This document shows, in pieces, positions 25,839 to 34,408 of a DNA stretch of 64,000 nt. The notes below the pieces were generated by a model. The model was not told the DNA's origin. It saw only the letters and a list, made by a program, of their open reading frames with translations, and ran no database searches. The DNA is from Anderseniella sp963700735 (GTDB lineage Bacteria > Pseudomonadota > Alphaproteobacteria > Rhizobiales > Aestuariivirgaceae): the NCBI GenBank assembly GCA_963700735.1, contig CAVOYR010000002.1:147006-211005 (forward strand), given 5' to 3'. Position 1 is the first letter of the stretch. Each line of letters starts with the position of its first letter. Both the position numbers and the translations under genes were made by a program.

Positions 25839-26995
25839 GCCTTGTAGCGCCCGAGCACGTCATCGGTGTGCTCGCCCAGCGCCGGGCTGGCGCGTTCAAG
25901 CTTCAATGTGCTTTCGGAAAAACTGATCGGCGTGCGCACGCTGGGCACGAGCACGCCATCACCGGCAGGCACGTCCACGCGCAAGCCGCGATGAAGTATC
26001 TGCGGATCGTTGAAGGTGTCCTCGACTGTATTGATCGGACCGGCCGGCACGAACACCTTGTCGAAAGCGTCAAGCATCTCGTCCCGCTTGCGCACGGATG
26101 TTTTGGCCGCAATCATCGCAGCCAGTTCGTCACGGTTCTTCACCCGGTCCGAGTTGGTCGCAAACCGCGCGTCATCAATCAGGTCTTCCAGCCCCAGCAC
26201 CTGGCACATCTTGGCCCACTGGCCTTGCGAGCCTGTTGCAATGATCAGGTGGCCATCGCTGCAGGGAAACACCTGGTACGGCACGATGTTGGGGTGGGCG
26301 TTGCCCATGCGGCGCGGCGGCGTGCCGGAGACGAGATAGTTCAGGGCCTGGTTGGCTAAGACGGCGGTCATGCAGTCGAACAGCGCCACGTCCACCTGCT
26401 GGCCCTTGCCGGTCTGCTCGCGCACCTTCAGCGCCGCCTGGATTCCGATCACGCCATACAGGCCGGTGAAGATGTCGGCAAAGGCCACGCCGATCTTCTG
26501 CGGCTCGCCATCAGGATCGCCGGTCAGGTCCATGATGCCGGACAGGCCCTGGATCATGAAATCGTAACCGGCCTTGTGCGCATAGGGACCGGTCTGGCCG
26601 AACCCGGTCAGCGACAGGTAGATCAGCCGGGGGTTGAGCTTGCTGAGCGACTCGTAGTCGAGGCCATGCTTTGCCAGCCCGCCCACCTTGAAGTTCTCGA
26701 TGAATATGTCCGCATCGGCCACCATCTTCAAAATGATGTCGCGGCCTTCCTCGGTCTGGAAATCGATGACGACGGACTTCTTGCCGCGATTGGCGGAATG
26801 AAAGTATGCCGCATCGCCGGCTGAGCCATCGGCACGCGCCACGAAGGGCGGTCCCCAGTTGCGGGTAAAGTCGCCCTCGGGACTTTCGATCTTGATCACG
26901 TCGGCGCCAAGGTCGCTCAGCGTCTGGCCGATCCATGGCCCGGCGAGGATGCGGGCAAGCTCGATGACTTTCAGGCCCTCAAGTGGTGCGGTCAT
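25835..26995 (-). CDS. CaiB/BaiF-type (class III) CoA-transferase
   Basis: A 386-residue class III CoA-transferase. Family marks are LKVIELARILAGPWIGQTLSDLGADVIKIESPEGDFTR at the N-terminus, SANRGKKSVVIDF, the catalytic aspartate region (IFIENFKVGGLAKHGLDYESL, then TGFGQTGPYAHKAGYDFMIQGLSG), and the C-terminal VPAGPINTVEDTFNDPQ. These enzymes move CoA between acids such as carnitine/crotonobetaine, formate/oxalate or succinate/itaconate. A GAAGGAC ribosome site precedes the ATG. Its neighbours (MttB-like, SDR, sulfatase) suggest activation of an acid formed from an amine or sulfate ester, but the acid cannot be named. Confidence 0.92.
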   Translation of the reverse strand: MTAPLEGLKVIELARILAGPWIGQTLSDLGADVIKIESPEGDFTRNWGPPFVARADGSAGDAAYFHSANRGKKSVVIDFQTEEGRDIILKMVADADIFIENFKVGGLAKHGLDYESLSKLNPRLIYLSLTGFGQTGPYAHKAGYDFMIQGLSGIMDLTGDPDGEPQKIGVAFADIFTGLYGVIGIQAALKVREQTGKGQQVDVALFDCMTAVLANQALNYLVSGTPPRRMGNAHPNIVPYQVFPCSDGHLIIATGSQGQWAKMCQVLGLEDLIDDARFATNSDRVKNRDELAAMIAAKTSVRKRDEMLDAFDKVFVPAGPINTVEDTFNDPQILHRGLRVDVPAGDGVLVPSVRTPISFSESTLKLERASPALGEHTDDVLGRYKA

Positions 26996-27010
26996 TCCAG
27001 TGTCCTTCCC

Positions 27011-28441
27011 TCAGCCAACGGGCGTGTAACCGAACCGCTGCAGGCCTGCGATCGCCTCAGGCCCGCCCAGTTGCGCGATCAGCTCGCGCTGGTCTGCAAA
27101 TGCCTGCGCATTGATGGCTTCAGGGTCTAGCACATGGCCAAGCAGGGTGCGAAGCCTGTCACGTTCACGCTCGTGCATGGATGATCTGCCCAGATCGCGC
27201 AACTCGCAGCGGTCTTCCGCCAGATTGAAAAGCTGGGCCGCTTCATGGCCGGCATAGTGCACGTATTTCCATTGCCGGAAGCGCAGCATGGTGATGCCGC
27301 AGGGGCTGCCGCCATCGTGGTATTCGGAAATGATGAAACGGTCCGGCTCCGGCCTGGCGATGAAATCCTGCAGTGGCCGCGATTGCCATGGCTCATAAGC
27401 CTCGCGCTGGGCCACACCCACCACGCGCTTCACGGTGGCTGCCACATCGGTCAGCGACACAGCCGTTGCATTGACCCCTTCCGGCACGTCACGGCCCATC
27501 AGCAGGAGCGGCACGGCCACCGAGTCCTCGTACATCACAGACTTGGTCCAGAAGCCGTGGCTGCCCAGCATCTCGCCGTGGTCCGACAGGTACATCACCG
27601 AGGTATCGCGCGCTGCGCCTGAATCCTCCAGCGCCTGCATCACCTTGCCGACGTTTGCATCCATGAAGCTGACAAGGCCGTAATAACCCTTGCGCGCAAT
27701 CTCGCGTGAGCCCTCATCGAAATGATCGTCGTAGTTCCAGAACTGCGCCATCTGTTCCAGCACGTCGTGCTCGGGGCGCTGCCGGGGTGGTTCGGGCAGG
27801 CTCTGGCGTTCGTAAAGCCGGTAGAATTCTTCCGGGCACTGGAGCGGATAGTGCGGGCTCACGAACGACACGAACAGCACCCACGGCTTGCGCCGGAAGC
27901 GCTTGGGGTACTTCGCCAGCCACTTGACGGCTTCATCGGTTATGCGGCGGTCATACTCGGTATAGCTGGTCTCGCCCGGGCCGATGTCGCGCGCAAGCTC
28001 AACTGTTTCATCATAGTCCGGCAACGGATCGCGGATCAGCCCCTGCACCCATCCCTGGCCCTCGTTGGCCAGGTACATGGGCTCGATCTCCTCGTCGAAG
28101 CCGTGGTCATCGCCGGCGCGGCCAAAGTGCAGCTTGCCGATGGACACAACCGGATGGCCCGCATCGCGCACCTCGTGTGCCCAGCTTCGATGCTGGCCGT
28201 GATAGGCCTGGGCGGATGACCAGCACCGGGTCTCGTGCACCTGCAACCCGGTGTAAATCGAGGCCCGCGCCGGCACGCAGATCGGCGACGGCGTATAGGC
28301 GTTGCTGAAGCGCGTGCCGAGCCGGGCAATGGTGTCCAGCGTGGGCGTGCGCACCACGGGGTCGCCATAGCACCGCGTCACGCGCCGGGCATGCTCGTCG
28401 GAGCAGAAGATGACCAGGTTCTGGGGGCGGTCCTGTGACAA
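27011..28441 (-). CDS. Type I sulfatase, choline-sulfatase-like
   Basis: A 476-residue alkaline-phosphatase-fold sulfatase. The formylglycine motif is CVPAR at about 54-58 (C-x-P-x-R), within PSPICVPARASIYTGLQVHETRCW, close to the choline-sulfatase form. Metal-ligand positions are also seen: FCSDEHARR at the N-terminus (where many have MxDQxR, here D-E-H), SIGKLHFG, and the YLSDHGEMLGSHGFWTK segment that supplies Asp and His. It needs a formylglycine-generating or anaerobic maturase, not found in the window. The start codon is a TTG; no better start exists. No signal peptide, so the substrate must enter the cytoplasm, probably through the ABC importer upstream. Confidence 0.86.
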   Translation of the reverse strand: MSQDRPQNLVIFCSDEHARRVTRCYGDPVVRTPTLDTIARLGTRFSNAYTPSPICVPARASIYTGLQVHETRCWSSAQAYHGQHRSWAHEVRDAGHPVVSIGKLHFGRAGDDHGFDEEIEPMYLANEGQGWVQGLIRDPLPDYDETVELARDIGPGETSYTEYDRRITDEAVKWLAKYPKRFRRKPWVLFVSFVSPHYPLQCPEEFYRLYERQSLPEPPRQRPEHDVLEQMAQFWNYDDHFDEGSREIARKGYYGLVSFMDANVGKVMQALEDSGAARDTSVMYLSDHGEMLGSHGFWTKSVMYEDSVAVPLLLMGRDVPEGVNATAVSLTDVAATVKRVVGVAQREAYEPWQSRPLQDFIARPEPDRFIISEYHDGGSPCGITMLRFRQWKYVHYAGHEAAQLFNLAEDRCELRDLGRSSMHERERDRLRTLLGHVLDPEAINAQAFADQRELIAQLGGPEAIAGLQRFGYTPVG

Positions 28442-28465
28442 GCGATTAGCTTTGCCCGGCCTCGA

Positions 28466-29257
28466 TCAGTCCTTGACCGGTACGGTGTAGTTGAGGCCCA
28501 GCCGGCCACCGTCCGGGTAGATGGTCTGGCCGGTGATGTAGCTGGCCATGGGCGAGGCCAGAAACACCGCGATGGTACCGACTTCAGACGGCTCCCCGGG
28601 GCGGCCCATCGGCGTGCGCGACATGATGTTGCGCATCTTCTGGGCATCGCCGGCAACCGACTTGAACATCTCGGTGGCGATGGAGCCCGGGCCGATGGCG
28701 TTGACACGAATGCCCTCGGGCGCCAGCCGGATGCCGAGTGCCTTGGTCCACTGGTTGATGCCGCCCTTCGACATCACGTAGGACGCAATTTCCGGAATGA
28801 CGATTACGGCCTGGCAGGACGACATGTTGACGATGACGCCACGCTGGCCGTTCTCGTCGCGCTCCTGCGTCATCATCTGGCGCGCGGCAAGCTGGCCCGA
28901 CAGGAACACGCCCTTCAGGTTGACCGCCAGCACGCGGTCATAGTCGTCTTCCGTCAGTTCAAGCGGGTCGCAGGCATGCACGATGCCGGCATTGGCCATC
29001 ATGATGTCGAGGCGGCCATGCATCTTCACGGTCTCGTCGACCAGCGACTGGATGTCTGCCTTCTTCGTGACGTCGCAATGGTGGTACTGCACGTCGTGGC
29101 CTTCACTGCGCAGGGCAGCAGCCGCAGCTTCGCCCTTCTCGTCGGTCACGTCGCTGATGACAACCTTGGCGCCTTGTTCGGCAAATGCGCTGGCGGACGC
29201 AAGTCCCAACCCGCCTGAAGCCCCGGTGACGATAGCGATCTTGTGCTTGAGCAGCAT
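28466..29257 (-). CDS. Short-chain dehydrogenase/reductase
   Basis: A 263-residue classical SDR. The cofactor loop is TGASGGLGLA near 10-19, followed by ANAGIV (NAG motif), the SSCQAVIVIPEIASYVMSKGG segment with catalytic Ser, Tyr and Lys (YxxxK), and GPGSIATEMF. It should be NAD(P)-dependent and oxidise an alcohol or reduce a ketone. The ATG at 29257 is chosen because the Rossmann strand begins immediately after it (MLLKHKIAIVTG). It lies between the MttB-like gene and the sulfatase, in the same direction and with small gaps, so it probably acts on a product of one of them. Confidence 0.9.
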   Translation of the reverse strand: MLLKHKIAIVTGASGGLGLASASAFAEQGAKVVISDVTDEKGEAAAAALRSEGHDVQYHHCDVTKKADIQSLVDETVKMHGRLDIMMANAGIVHACDPLELTEDDYDRVLAVNLKGVFLSGQLAARQMMTQERDENGQRGVIVNMSSCQAVIVIPEIASYVMSKGGINQWTKALGIRLAPEGIRVNAIGPGSIATEMFKSVAGDAQKMRNIMSRTPMGRPGEPSEVGTIAVFLASPMASYITGQTIYPDGGRLGLNYTVPVKD

Positions 29258-29339
29258 GTGAGGTGTTCCCGTGTGCGTATGATGAGCAATTGCTGCGCAC
29301 ACTGGGAAAACCCGGCGCGCCGGTCAAGCACTGTCTTGG

Positions 29340-30890
29340 TCAGCTCACGCCGTCGGGCAACTCGGTCTCGCGCCGGGCCACGAAGGCCGCAAGCTCTTCC
29401 GCCACGGCTTCGTCGAGCTTGGGCTCCTCATAGGCGTTGAGCATGGCGCGGGCCTTGATGTTGCCGCGCTGCTCCATGGTCAGCGATCCTTCCGCCGACC
29501 ACTGCTCGAACGAGTTGAAGTCCATCAGTTCCGGTGTGAAGAAAGCCTTCTCGAAGTGCTCCAGCGTATGGGCCGTACCAAGGAAATGCCCGGCCGGTCC
29601 CACCTCGCGCACTGCCTGCATGGCATCATCGAAGTCATCGAACGAGATACCCTGGGCATACTTGTACCAGCCCACCAGCTGGTCGGCATCGGTGACAAAC
29701 TTGGAATAGCCGCACACCAGCCCCGCCTCCAGCCAGCCTGCCACGTGCCAGATGTAGTTCGCACCCGACAGGATGGCGGCATGCATCAGCATGTTGGCCT
29801 CGTAGCCTGCTTGCGCATCGTTGACCTTGGACCCAACGTGGAACCCGGACGTCCGCCACGGCAGGTTGTATTTGCGGGCAAGCTGGCCGAACAGCATCAT
29901 CATGTGGGCCGCTTCCGGCGTGCCGCCCATGGGGGCCCCGGATTTCATGTCCACCGCCACCATGAACTGGCCCATCACCTGCGGACTGCCCGGCCGGACG
30001 AGCTGCGTGAAGGCAAGACCCGCCAGCGCCTCGGCCACGCACTGCGCCACCGATGCCGCACTCGAGGCCGGAGTCGATGCGCCGCACAGCGCAAACGGCG
30101 AGATGAGGCACGGCTGGTTGTGGGCGGCATACACGCGCAGCGCATCCAGCATGGTCTCGTCCCACACCAGCGGCGAGTTGCAGTTGACCACCGACGTCAG
30201 CACCGTGTTGTCGCGCACGAAGTCATCACCAAACACGATGCCGGCCATCTTCATGGTGTCCTCGGCGCGTTCCCTGGCGGTGACGATGCCCATGAACGGC
30301 TTGTCGGAATGGGTCAGGGCCGACTGGATGATGTGCAGGTGCCGCTTGGGCACGGCGATCTCCATCGGTTCGCAGATGATCGAGCTGGTCGAGTGCAGCG
30401 CCGGGCTCATGTAGGCCAGCTTGTGCAGGTTGTTGAGGTCGTGCAGCGAGCCGTAGCGGCGCTTGCCGTCCATGTCACGCACATAGGGCGCACCATACAT
30501 CGGCACGAAGATCGACTTGTCGCCGCCCACCGTTACCGTGCGGTCCGGGTTGCGGGCGTGCATGGTGTACTCGGACGGGATCAGGCTGATCAGCTCCATC
30601 AGCTGCTCGCGCCCGATGCGAACCCGGTACCCGTCCACGTCAGCTCCGGCCTTCGTCCAGGCCTCGATGGCCAGCTTGTCGCGGAACTCGCAGCCGACTT
30701 CCTCGAGGATGGTGCAGGCCGCTTCGTGAATGCGCTCGACCGCCTCGTCACTGGCCATGGCGAGCACCGGTGTCTTGCGCACGAGCGTCGGCAGCGACAG
30801 CGGCGCCACGGCCCGGCGCTCCCGGCGGCCAGAACGGCCCCCTGCGCGCCGTCCATGGGAGTCGTCAGGCTGGGTGGTCGTATCGGTCAT
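29340..30890 (-). CDS. Non-pyrrolysine MttB-superfamily methyltransferase
   Basis: A 516-residue protein of the trimethylamine methyltransferase (MttB/MtgB) superfamily. Family features are the TIM-barrel segments EEVGCEFRDKLAIEAWTKAGADV, NPDRTVTVGGDKSIFVPMYGAP, RRYGSLHDLNNLHKLAYMSP, and the C-terminal GANYIWHVAGWLEAGLVCGYSKFV. No in-frame amber codon occurs, so this is not the pyrrolysine enzyme; relatives demethylate glycine betaine, proline betaine or carnitine and pass the methyl group to a corrinoid protein. No corrinoid protein or methyl-acceptor enzyme is found in the window. The ATG at 30890 has GGAG eleven bases upstream; a GTG at 30902 is possible. The first 30 residues are arginine-rich and probably disordered. 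Confidence 0.9.
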   Translation of the reverse strand: MTDTTTQPDDSHGRRAGGRSGRRERRAVAPLSLPTLVRKTPVLAMASDEAVERIHEAACTILEEVGCEFRDKLAIEAWTKAGADVDGYRVRIGREQLMELISLIPSEYTMHARNPDRTVTVGGDKSIFVPMYGAPYVRDMDGKRRYGSLHDLNNLHKLAYMSPALHSTSSIICEPMEIAVPKRHLHIIQSALTHSDKPFMGIVTARERAEDTMKMAGIVFGDDFVRDNTVLTSVVNCNSPLVWDETMLDALRVYAAHNQPCLISPFALCGASTPASSAASVAQCVAEALAGLAFTQLVRPGSPQVMGQFMVAVDMKSGAPMGGTPEAAHMMMLFGQLARKYNLPWRTSGFHVGSKVNDAQAGYEANMLMHAAILSGANYIWHVAGWLEAGLVCGYSKFVTDADQLVGWYKYAQGISFDDFDDAMQAVREVGPAGHFLGTAHTLEHFEKAFFTPELMDFNSFEQWSAEGSLTMEQRGNIKARAMLNAYEEPKLDEAVAEELAAFVARRETELPDGVS

Positions 30891-30987
30891 GAGGGTGTCC
30901 ACTCCACGGGTGATCTGGCGCCAAGACTAACCAGTGGGACCGCCTGAGATCAGTCTTGATTGCGACATCTGGCGTGCAAATGCGAAC

Positions 30988-31821
30988 CTAGCGAACCAGA
31001 TGCCGGGTCAGCCGGGTCTCTATCCTGCCCCACACCCGGCGCAAGGTCTCCACGATCATCAGGTAGATGATTGCCGCCCACAGGTAGACGTTGAAGTCAT
31101 AAGTGCGCGAGAACGCCAGCTTGGTCGCCCCCATCAGGTCGAACACGGTCACGATGGACGCCACGGCGGACCCCTTGACCATCAGGATGATCTCGTTGCC
31201 CAGCGGCCTGAGCGCGGTGATCATGGCCTGCGGCAGGATGATCTTGCGGAACGTCGTTGACTTGTGCAGGCCGAGCGACGAGGCGGCTTCCCATTGCCCG
31301 CGCGGGATCGATTCAATCGCCGTCTTGTAGATTTCGGCCTGGTAAGCAGCGGTGTTGAGAATGAACGTCAGAAGCACGCAGTTGTACGCGTCGCGGAAGA
31401 ACCACCAAAGGCCGGCCGACTGAAGCTCGTCCACGAACTGCCCCGCGCCATAGTACAGCAGGAACACCTGCCCGAGCAGCGGCGTGCCGCGAAACGCATA
31501 GACGTAGGCAAACGCAAGCTTCGGGATGACCAGCCCTTGCGACATCCGTGCCAGCGCCAGCGGCACCGCCAGCAGCCCGCCGACCAGGATGGACAGCACC
31601 ACCAGCTTGGCCGTGATCCACAGGCCATCCAGCATGCGCGGCATGTATTTGTTGAACACATCCGGGTCATAGCTGTTGACCAGCGAGGCCGCCAGCGCGA
31701 GGCCCAATGCAATCCACGCCAGGCACAGCAAGGTGCCGGCAATGCGTGCGACGCCCCACTTGCGCACCGTTCCCGGCGGGGGCTTGCGTGCCTCGATCAT
31801 GCCGGCGGTCGCATCACTCAT
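30988..31821 (-). CDS. Polar amino acid-type ABC transporter permease (HisM-like)
   Basis: A 277-residue inner-membrane permease with a cytoplasmic N-tail, about five helices, and the HEQ-family pattern: MPRMLDGLWITAKLVVLSILVGG, then AYVYAFRGTPLLGQVFLLYYG, and the EAA loop IPRGQWEAASSLGLHKSTTFRKIILPQA, which docks with the ATPase. It overlaps the upstream permease (ATGA). Histidine, lysine, arginine, opine and octopine importers have this layout. It is the last gene of the importer and lies 97 bp upstream of the MttB-like gene on the same strand, so co-transcription is likely. Confidence 0.92.
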   Translation of the reverse strand: MSDATAGMIEARKPPPGTVRKWGVARIAGTLLCLAWIALGLALAASLVNSYDPDVFNKYMPRMLDGLWITAKLVVLSILVGGLLAVPLALARMSQGLVIPKLAFAYVYAFRGTPLLGQVFLLYYGAGQFVDELQSAGLWWFFRDAYNCVLLTFILNTAAYQAEIYKTAIESIPRGQWEAASSLGLHKSTTFRKIILPQAMITALRPLGNEIILMVKGSAVASIVTVFDLMGATKLAFSRTYDFNVYLWAAIIYLMIVETLRRVWGRIETRLTRHLVR

Positions 31822-32528
31822 GTGCGCCGCTCCTCGCCGCGCCGCACATGATCCTCGATTGCGCCCAGCCCCTTCGACGAGATCAGCGACAACACAAGGT
31901 AGATCATCAGCGCGACGGAATAGAAGAACAGCGGCTGCTTGGTCGAACCAACCGCCACGTTGGTGTTGCGCAACAGGTCATTCAGCGCGATCACCGATAC
32001 CAGCGAGGTTTCCTTCAGCAGAATCAGCCACAGGTTGCTCAAACCGCCGATCGACAGCCTGACAAGCTGCGGCAGCGTCACCAGCCGGAAGGTTTGCCAG
32101 CGCGTCATGCCCAGCGCCTTGGCTGCTTCACCCTGGCCTGCGGGGATGCCCTTGAAGGCCGACACGAACACTTCCGACGAGAACGCCGAGAACACCAGCC
32201 CGAGTGCCACCATGCCCGCGACAAAGCCGTTCACCTCGACATGGACGTCGAAGAACATGCCAATGACCCGCTGCAGCACGATCTGGCCGCCATAATAGAC
32301 GATGAACAGCGTCAGCAGTTCAGGCAGGCCGCGAAAGATGGTTGTGTAGACATTGGCGGCGGCCTCAAGCGACTTCTCGCCCGACGTCTTGGCCAGCGCG
32401 ATCAGCAGCCCCAGTATCAGCCCGAAAGGCAGCGTCGCCAGCGCCAGCCGGATTGTCAGCCAGGTGCCGTCAGCCAGTTCATCGGCCCAGCCCGTCGGCC
32501 CCCAGGCCAGCAGCGACAGAAACTCCAA
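31818..32528 (-). CDS. Polar amino acid-type ABC transporter permease (HisQ-like)
   Basis: A 236-residue permease paired with the previous one. Segments include DGTWLTIRLALATLPFGLILGLLIAL, NVYTTIFRGLPELLTLFIVYYGG, and the EAA loop IPAGQGEAAKALGMTRWQTFRLVTLPQ. The start is a TTG at 32528, supported by AAGGG six bases before it; no ATG is available. A hairpin with a T-rich tail (32573-32603) lies between it and the binding-protein gene, probably lowering expression of the permeases relative to the binding protein. Confidence 0.92.
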   Translation of the reverse strand: MEFLSLLAWGPTGWADELADGTWLTIRLALATLPFGLILGLLIALAKTSGEKSLEAAANVYTTIFRGLPELLTLFIVYYGGQIVLQRVIGMFFDVHVEVNGFVAGMVALGLVFSAFSSEVFVSAFKGIPAGQGEAAKALGMTRWQTFRLVTLPQLVRLSIGGLSNLWLILLKETSLVSVIALNDLLRNTNVAVGSTKQPLFFYSVALMIYLVLSLISSKGLGAIEDHVRRGEERRT

Positions 32529-32572
32529 TGTCCGCCCTTTCCTTGCCCCGCGTCGTCAGTCCAGAAACAAAA

Positions 32573-32603
32573 GGCCTGCCGCGCAAGTGTAGCACGGCAG
32601 GCC
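32573..32603 (-). terminator. Intrinsic terminator/attenuator after the binding-protein gene
   Basis: Nine-base perfect arms GGCCTGCCG and CGGCAGGCC with a 13-base loop. Read on the minus strand the stem is followed by TTTTGTTT. It lies 38 bp after the binding-protein stop and upstream of the HisQ-like start, the usual place for partial termination in importer operons. Confidence 0.75.
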
Positions 32604-32641
32604 GGTGTGTATAGGCAAACGGGTGATATCCGTAGCCCGGC

Positions 32642-33415
32642 TCAGTACACCGAGAACGGGAAGTACTTGTCGTTGATTTCCTTGTACTTGCCGTTCTCAA
32701 GAATGGTCTTGAGGGCCACGTTGAGCTTGTCCTTCAGGTCGGTGTCTTCCTTGCGCACGGCCATGCCTGCACCCGCACCGAACCACTTGGGATCATTGTA
32801 GTTTTCACCGATGTGCTCGCAGCACGAACCTGCTTCGGAGTTCAGCCAGTCGAGGATCACCACCGAGTCGGCCAGCACCGCGTCGAGACGGCCGGCAACC
32901 AGGTCGGCATTGGCTTCGTCCTGCGTGGCGTACAGCTTGACTTCACTGTCCTTGTAATTGTCTTCCAGGTAGGACGAGTGTGTGGTGGACGACTGCGCGC
33001 CCAGTACCTTGCCCTTCAGGCCAGCCGGGCTGGTGTCCGGCAATGCGCCACCCTTCTTGGCCACGAAGCGGGCCGGGGTGTTGTAGTAGCGGTCGGTGAA
33101 ATCGACCTGCTTCATGCGTTCTTCGGTGATCGACATCGAGGCGATGATCACGTCGTACTTCTTGGCCAGCAACGCGGGGATGATGCCATCCCAGTCCTGC
33201 GCAACCAGTTCGCACTCTGCCTTCATCTCGGCGCACAGTGCCTGCGCAATCTCGACGTCGAAGCCCTGCAGCTTGCCATCGGAGTCGATGTAGTTGAACG
33301 GCTTGTAGGCACCTTCGGTGCCGACGCGGATCTTGGTCCAGTCTGCGGCGAATGCAGAGCCCGCCATGACCGCAACGGCAACGGCTGCCAGTGCTACTGT
33401 CTTGAATTTGAACAT
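32642..33415 (-). CDS. Periplasmic amino acid/amine-binding protein of ABC importer
   Basis: A 257-residue family 3 solute-binding protein. A signal peptide MFKFKTVALAAVAVAVMAGSAFA (cleavage after AFA, about residue 23) is followed by KIRVGTEGAYKPFNYIDSDGKLQGFDVEIAQALCAEM, the family signature, and later YDVIIASMSITEERMKQVDFTDRYYNTPARFV. It is closest in pattern to lysine/arginine/ornithine and histidine binders. It is the first gene of the minus-strand block that ends in the AbrB gene. An AGGGAA site precedes the ATG. No ATP-binding subunit accompanies this importer anywhere in the block. Confidence 0.93.
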   Translation of the reverse strand: MFKFKTVALAAVAVAVMAGSAFAADWTKIRVGTEGAYKPFNYIDSDGKLQGFDVEIAQALCAEMKAECELVAQDWDGIIPALLAKKYDVIIASMSITEERMKQVDFTDRYYNTPARFVAKKGGALPDTSPAGLKGKVLGAQSSTTHSSYLEDNYKDSEVKLYATQDEANADLVAGRLDAVLADSVVILDWLNSEAGSCCEHIGENYNDPKWFGAGAGMAVRKEDTDLKDKLNVALKTILENGKYKEINDKYFPFSVY

Positions 33416-33696
33416 GTGTTATTTCCCTGTTGGATTCTTGCTACACAGCAGAAAAGGCTGCCGCATCAGCCCCTCTTGCGGGCAAGCATGGCCAGAACAA
33501 GGCAAAATGTAAAGATGGCTTGAACGTGTACTGACGTGAGGTTGTGTTGTCACCAAAGGCTCGCCGGGCTACGTGGCCAGCAACAAGCCACCCGATCTTG
33601 CTGCGGGAAAACATCGGAACCAGTCTGACAGTCAGCCGTTTGCAGACTGTCTAGTTCTCCTCCCAATTCTCACAGAACGATCATGAAGGCACCCGA

Positions 33697-34323
33697 ATGA
33701 AAGTTAACAGCGCGGCGTTGATTGCTTCCCTTTCCGCTGCGGCGCTTATGGGCTTTGCAGGTGCATCCTTCAGCCAGCAGCCCGAAGGACTGAAAGAGGT
33801 ATCGTCGTTCGAGGCGATACCGGATGAGACGGCGCGCTCGATTGCCCTGTTCGAGGAAATGGCCAAGGTGATCACCCATCCGCGCTGCATGAATTGCCAT
33901 CCGCGCGACGCCTCCCCCCGGCAAGGCATGGACATGCGCCTGCATAACCCGCCCGTTATCAGGAACGGCCCGTCGGGCATGGGCGCGCCCGGCATGCAGT
34001 GCACCACCTGTCACGGCAGTGAAAACGTTGGGTTCGCCGGTTCTGGCGGGTCCATCCCGGGCCACGACCCATGGCATCTGCCACCTGTCGAAATGGGCTG
34101 GATCGGCCTCAGCAAGGCCGGGATCTGCGAACAGCTGAAGGATGTCGAACGCAACGGCGGCAAGTCACTGGCCGAACTGCAGCAACACAATGCCGAAGAC
34201 GGGCTTGTCGGCTGGGCCTGGAAGCCGGGCAAGGGCCGCGAACCGGCACCGGGCACGCAGGAACTGTTCGGCGCACTCACCCAGGCGTGGATCGACTCAG
34301 GCGCTCACTGTCCAAGGGGCTGA
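33697..34323 (+). CDS. Di-haem c-type cytochrome, isoquinoline 1-oxidoreductase-subunit-like
   Basis: A 208-residue exported protein with signal peptide (about residues 1-26, ending GFAGASFSQ). Two haem c attachment sites are visible: CMNCH near 67 and CTTCH near 107. Between and after them are HPRDASPRQGMDMRLHNPPV and PWHLPPVEMGWIGLSKAGICEQLKD, then GRE-APGTQELFGALTQAWIDSGAHCP. This layout matches proteins annotated as isoquinoline 1-oxidoreductase cytochrome subunits, which take electrons from a molybdenum hydroxylase. No such hydroxylase is adjacent, but one begins at the left edge of the window. It is divergent from the importer and about 85 bp before the FAD oxidase; co-transcription is plausible. 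Confidence 0.8.
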   Translation: MKVNSAALIASLSAAALMGFAGASFSQQPEGLKEVSSFEAIPDETARSIALFEEMAKVITHPRCMNCHPRDASPRQGMDMRLHNPPVIRNGPSGMGAPGMQCTTCHGSENVGFAGSGGSIPGHDPWHLPPVEMGWIGLSKAGICEQLKDVERNGGKSLAELQQHNAEDGLVGWAWKPGKGREPAPGTQELFGALTQAWIDSGAHCPRG

Positions 34324-34408
34324 TCATTGAGGACGCCATGAACCCGCTTGATCGGCGCATGGGAATTCGCCAGTGTCACGCCGTCCAACCTGGAGACCAG
34401 CGCCGTAA

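Noticed and set aside
29340..30890. Pyrrolysine-containing MttB
   Set aside because: No in-frame TAG in the gene; the enzyme belongs to the non-pyrrolysine group.
29556..30947. 463-codon open frame on the plus strand
   Set aside because: Antisense to the MttB-like gene, rich in His and Arg, with no motif.
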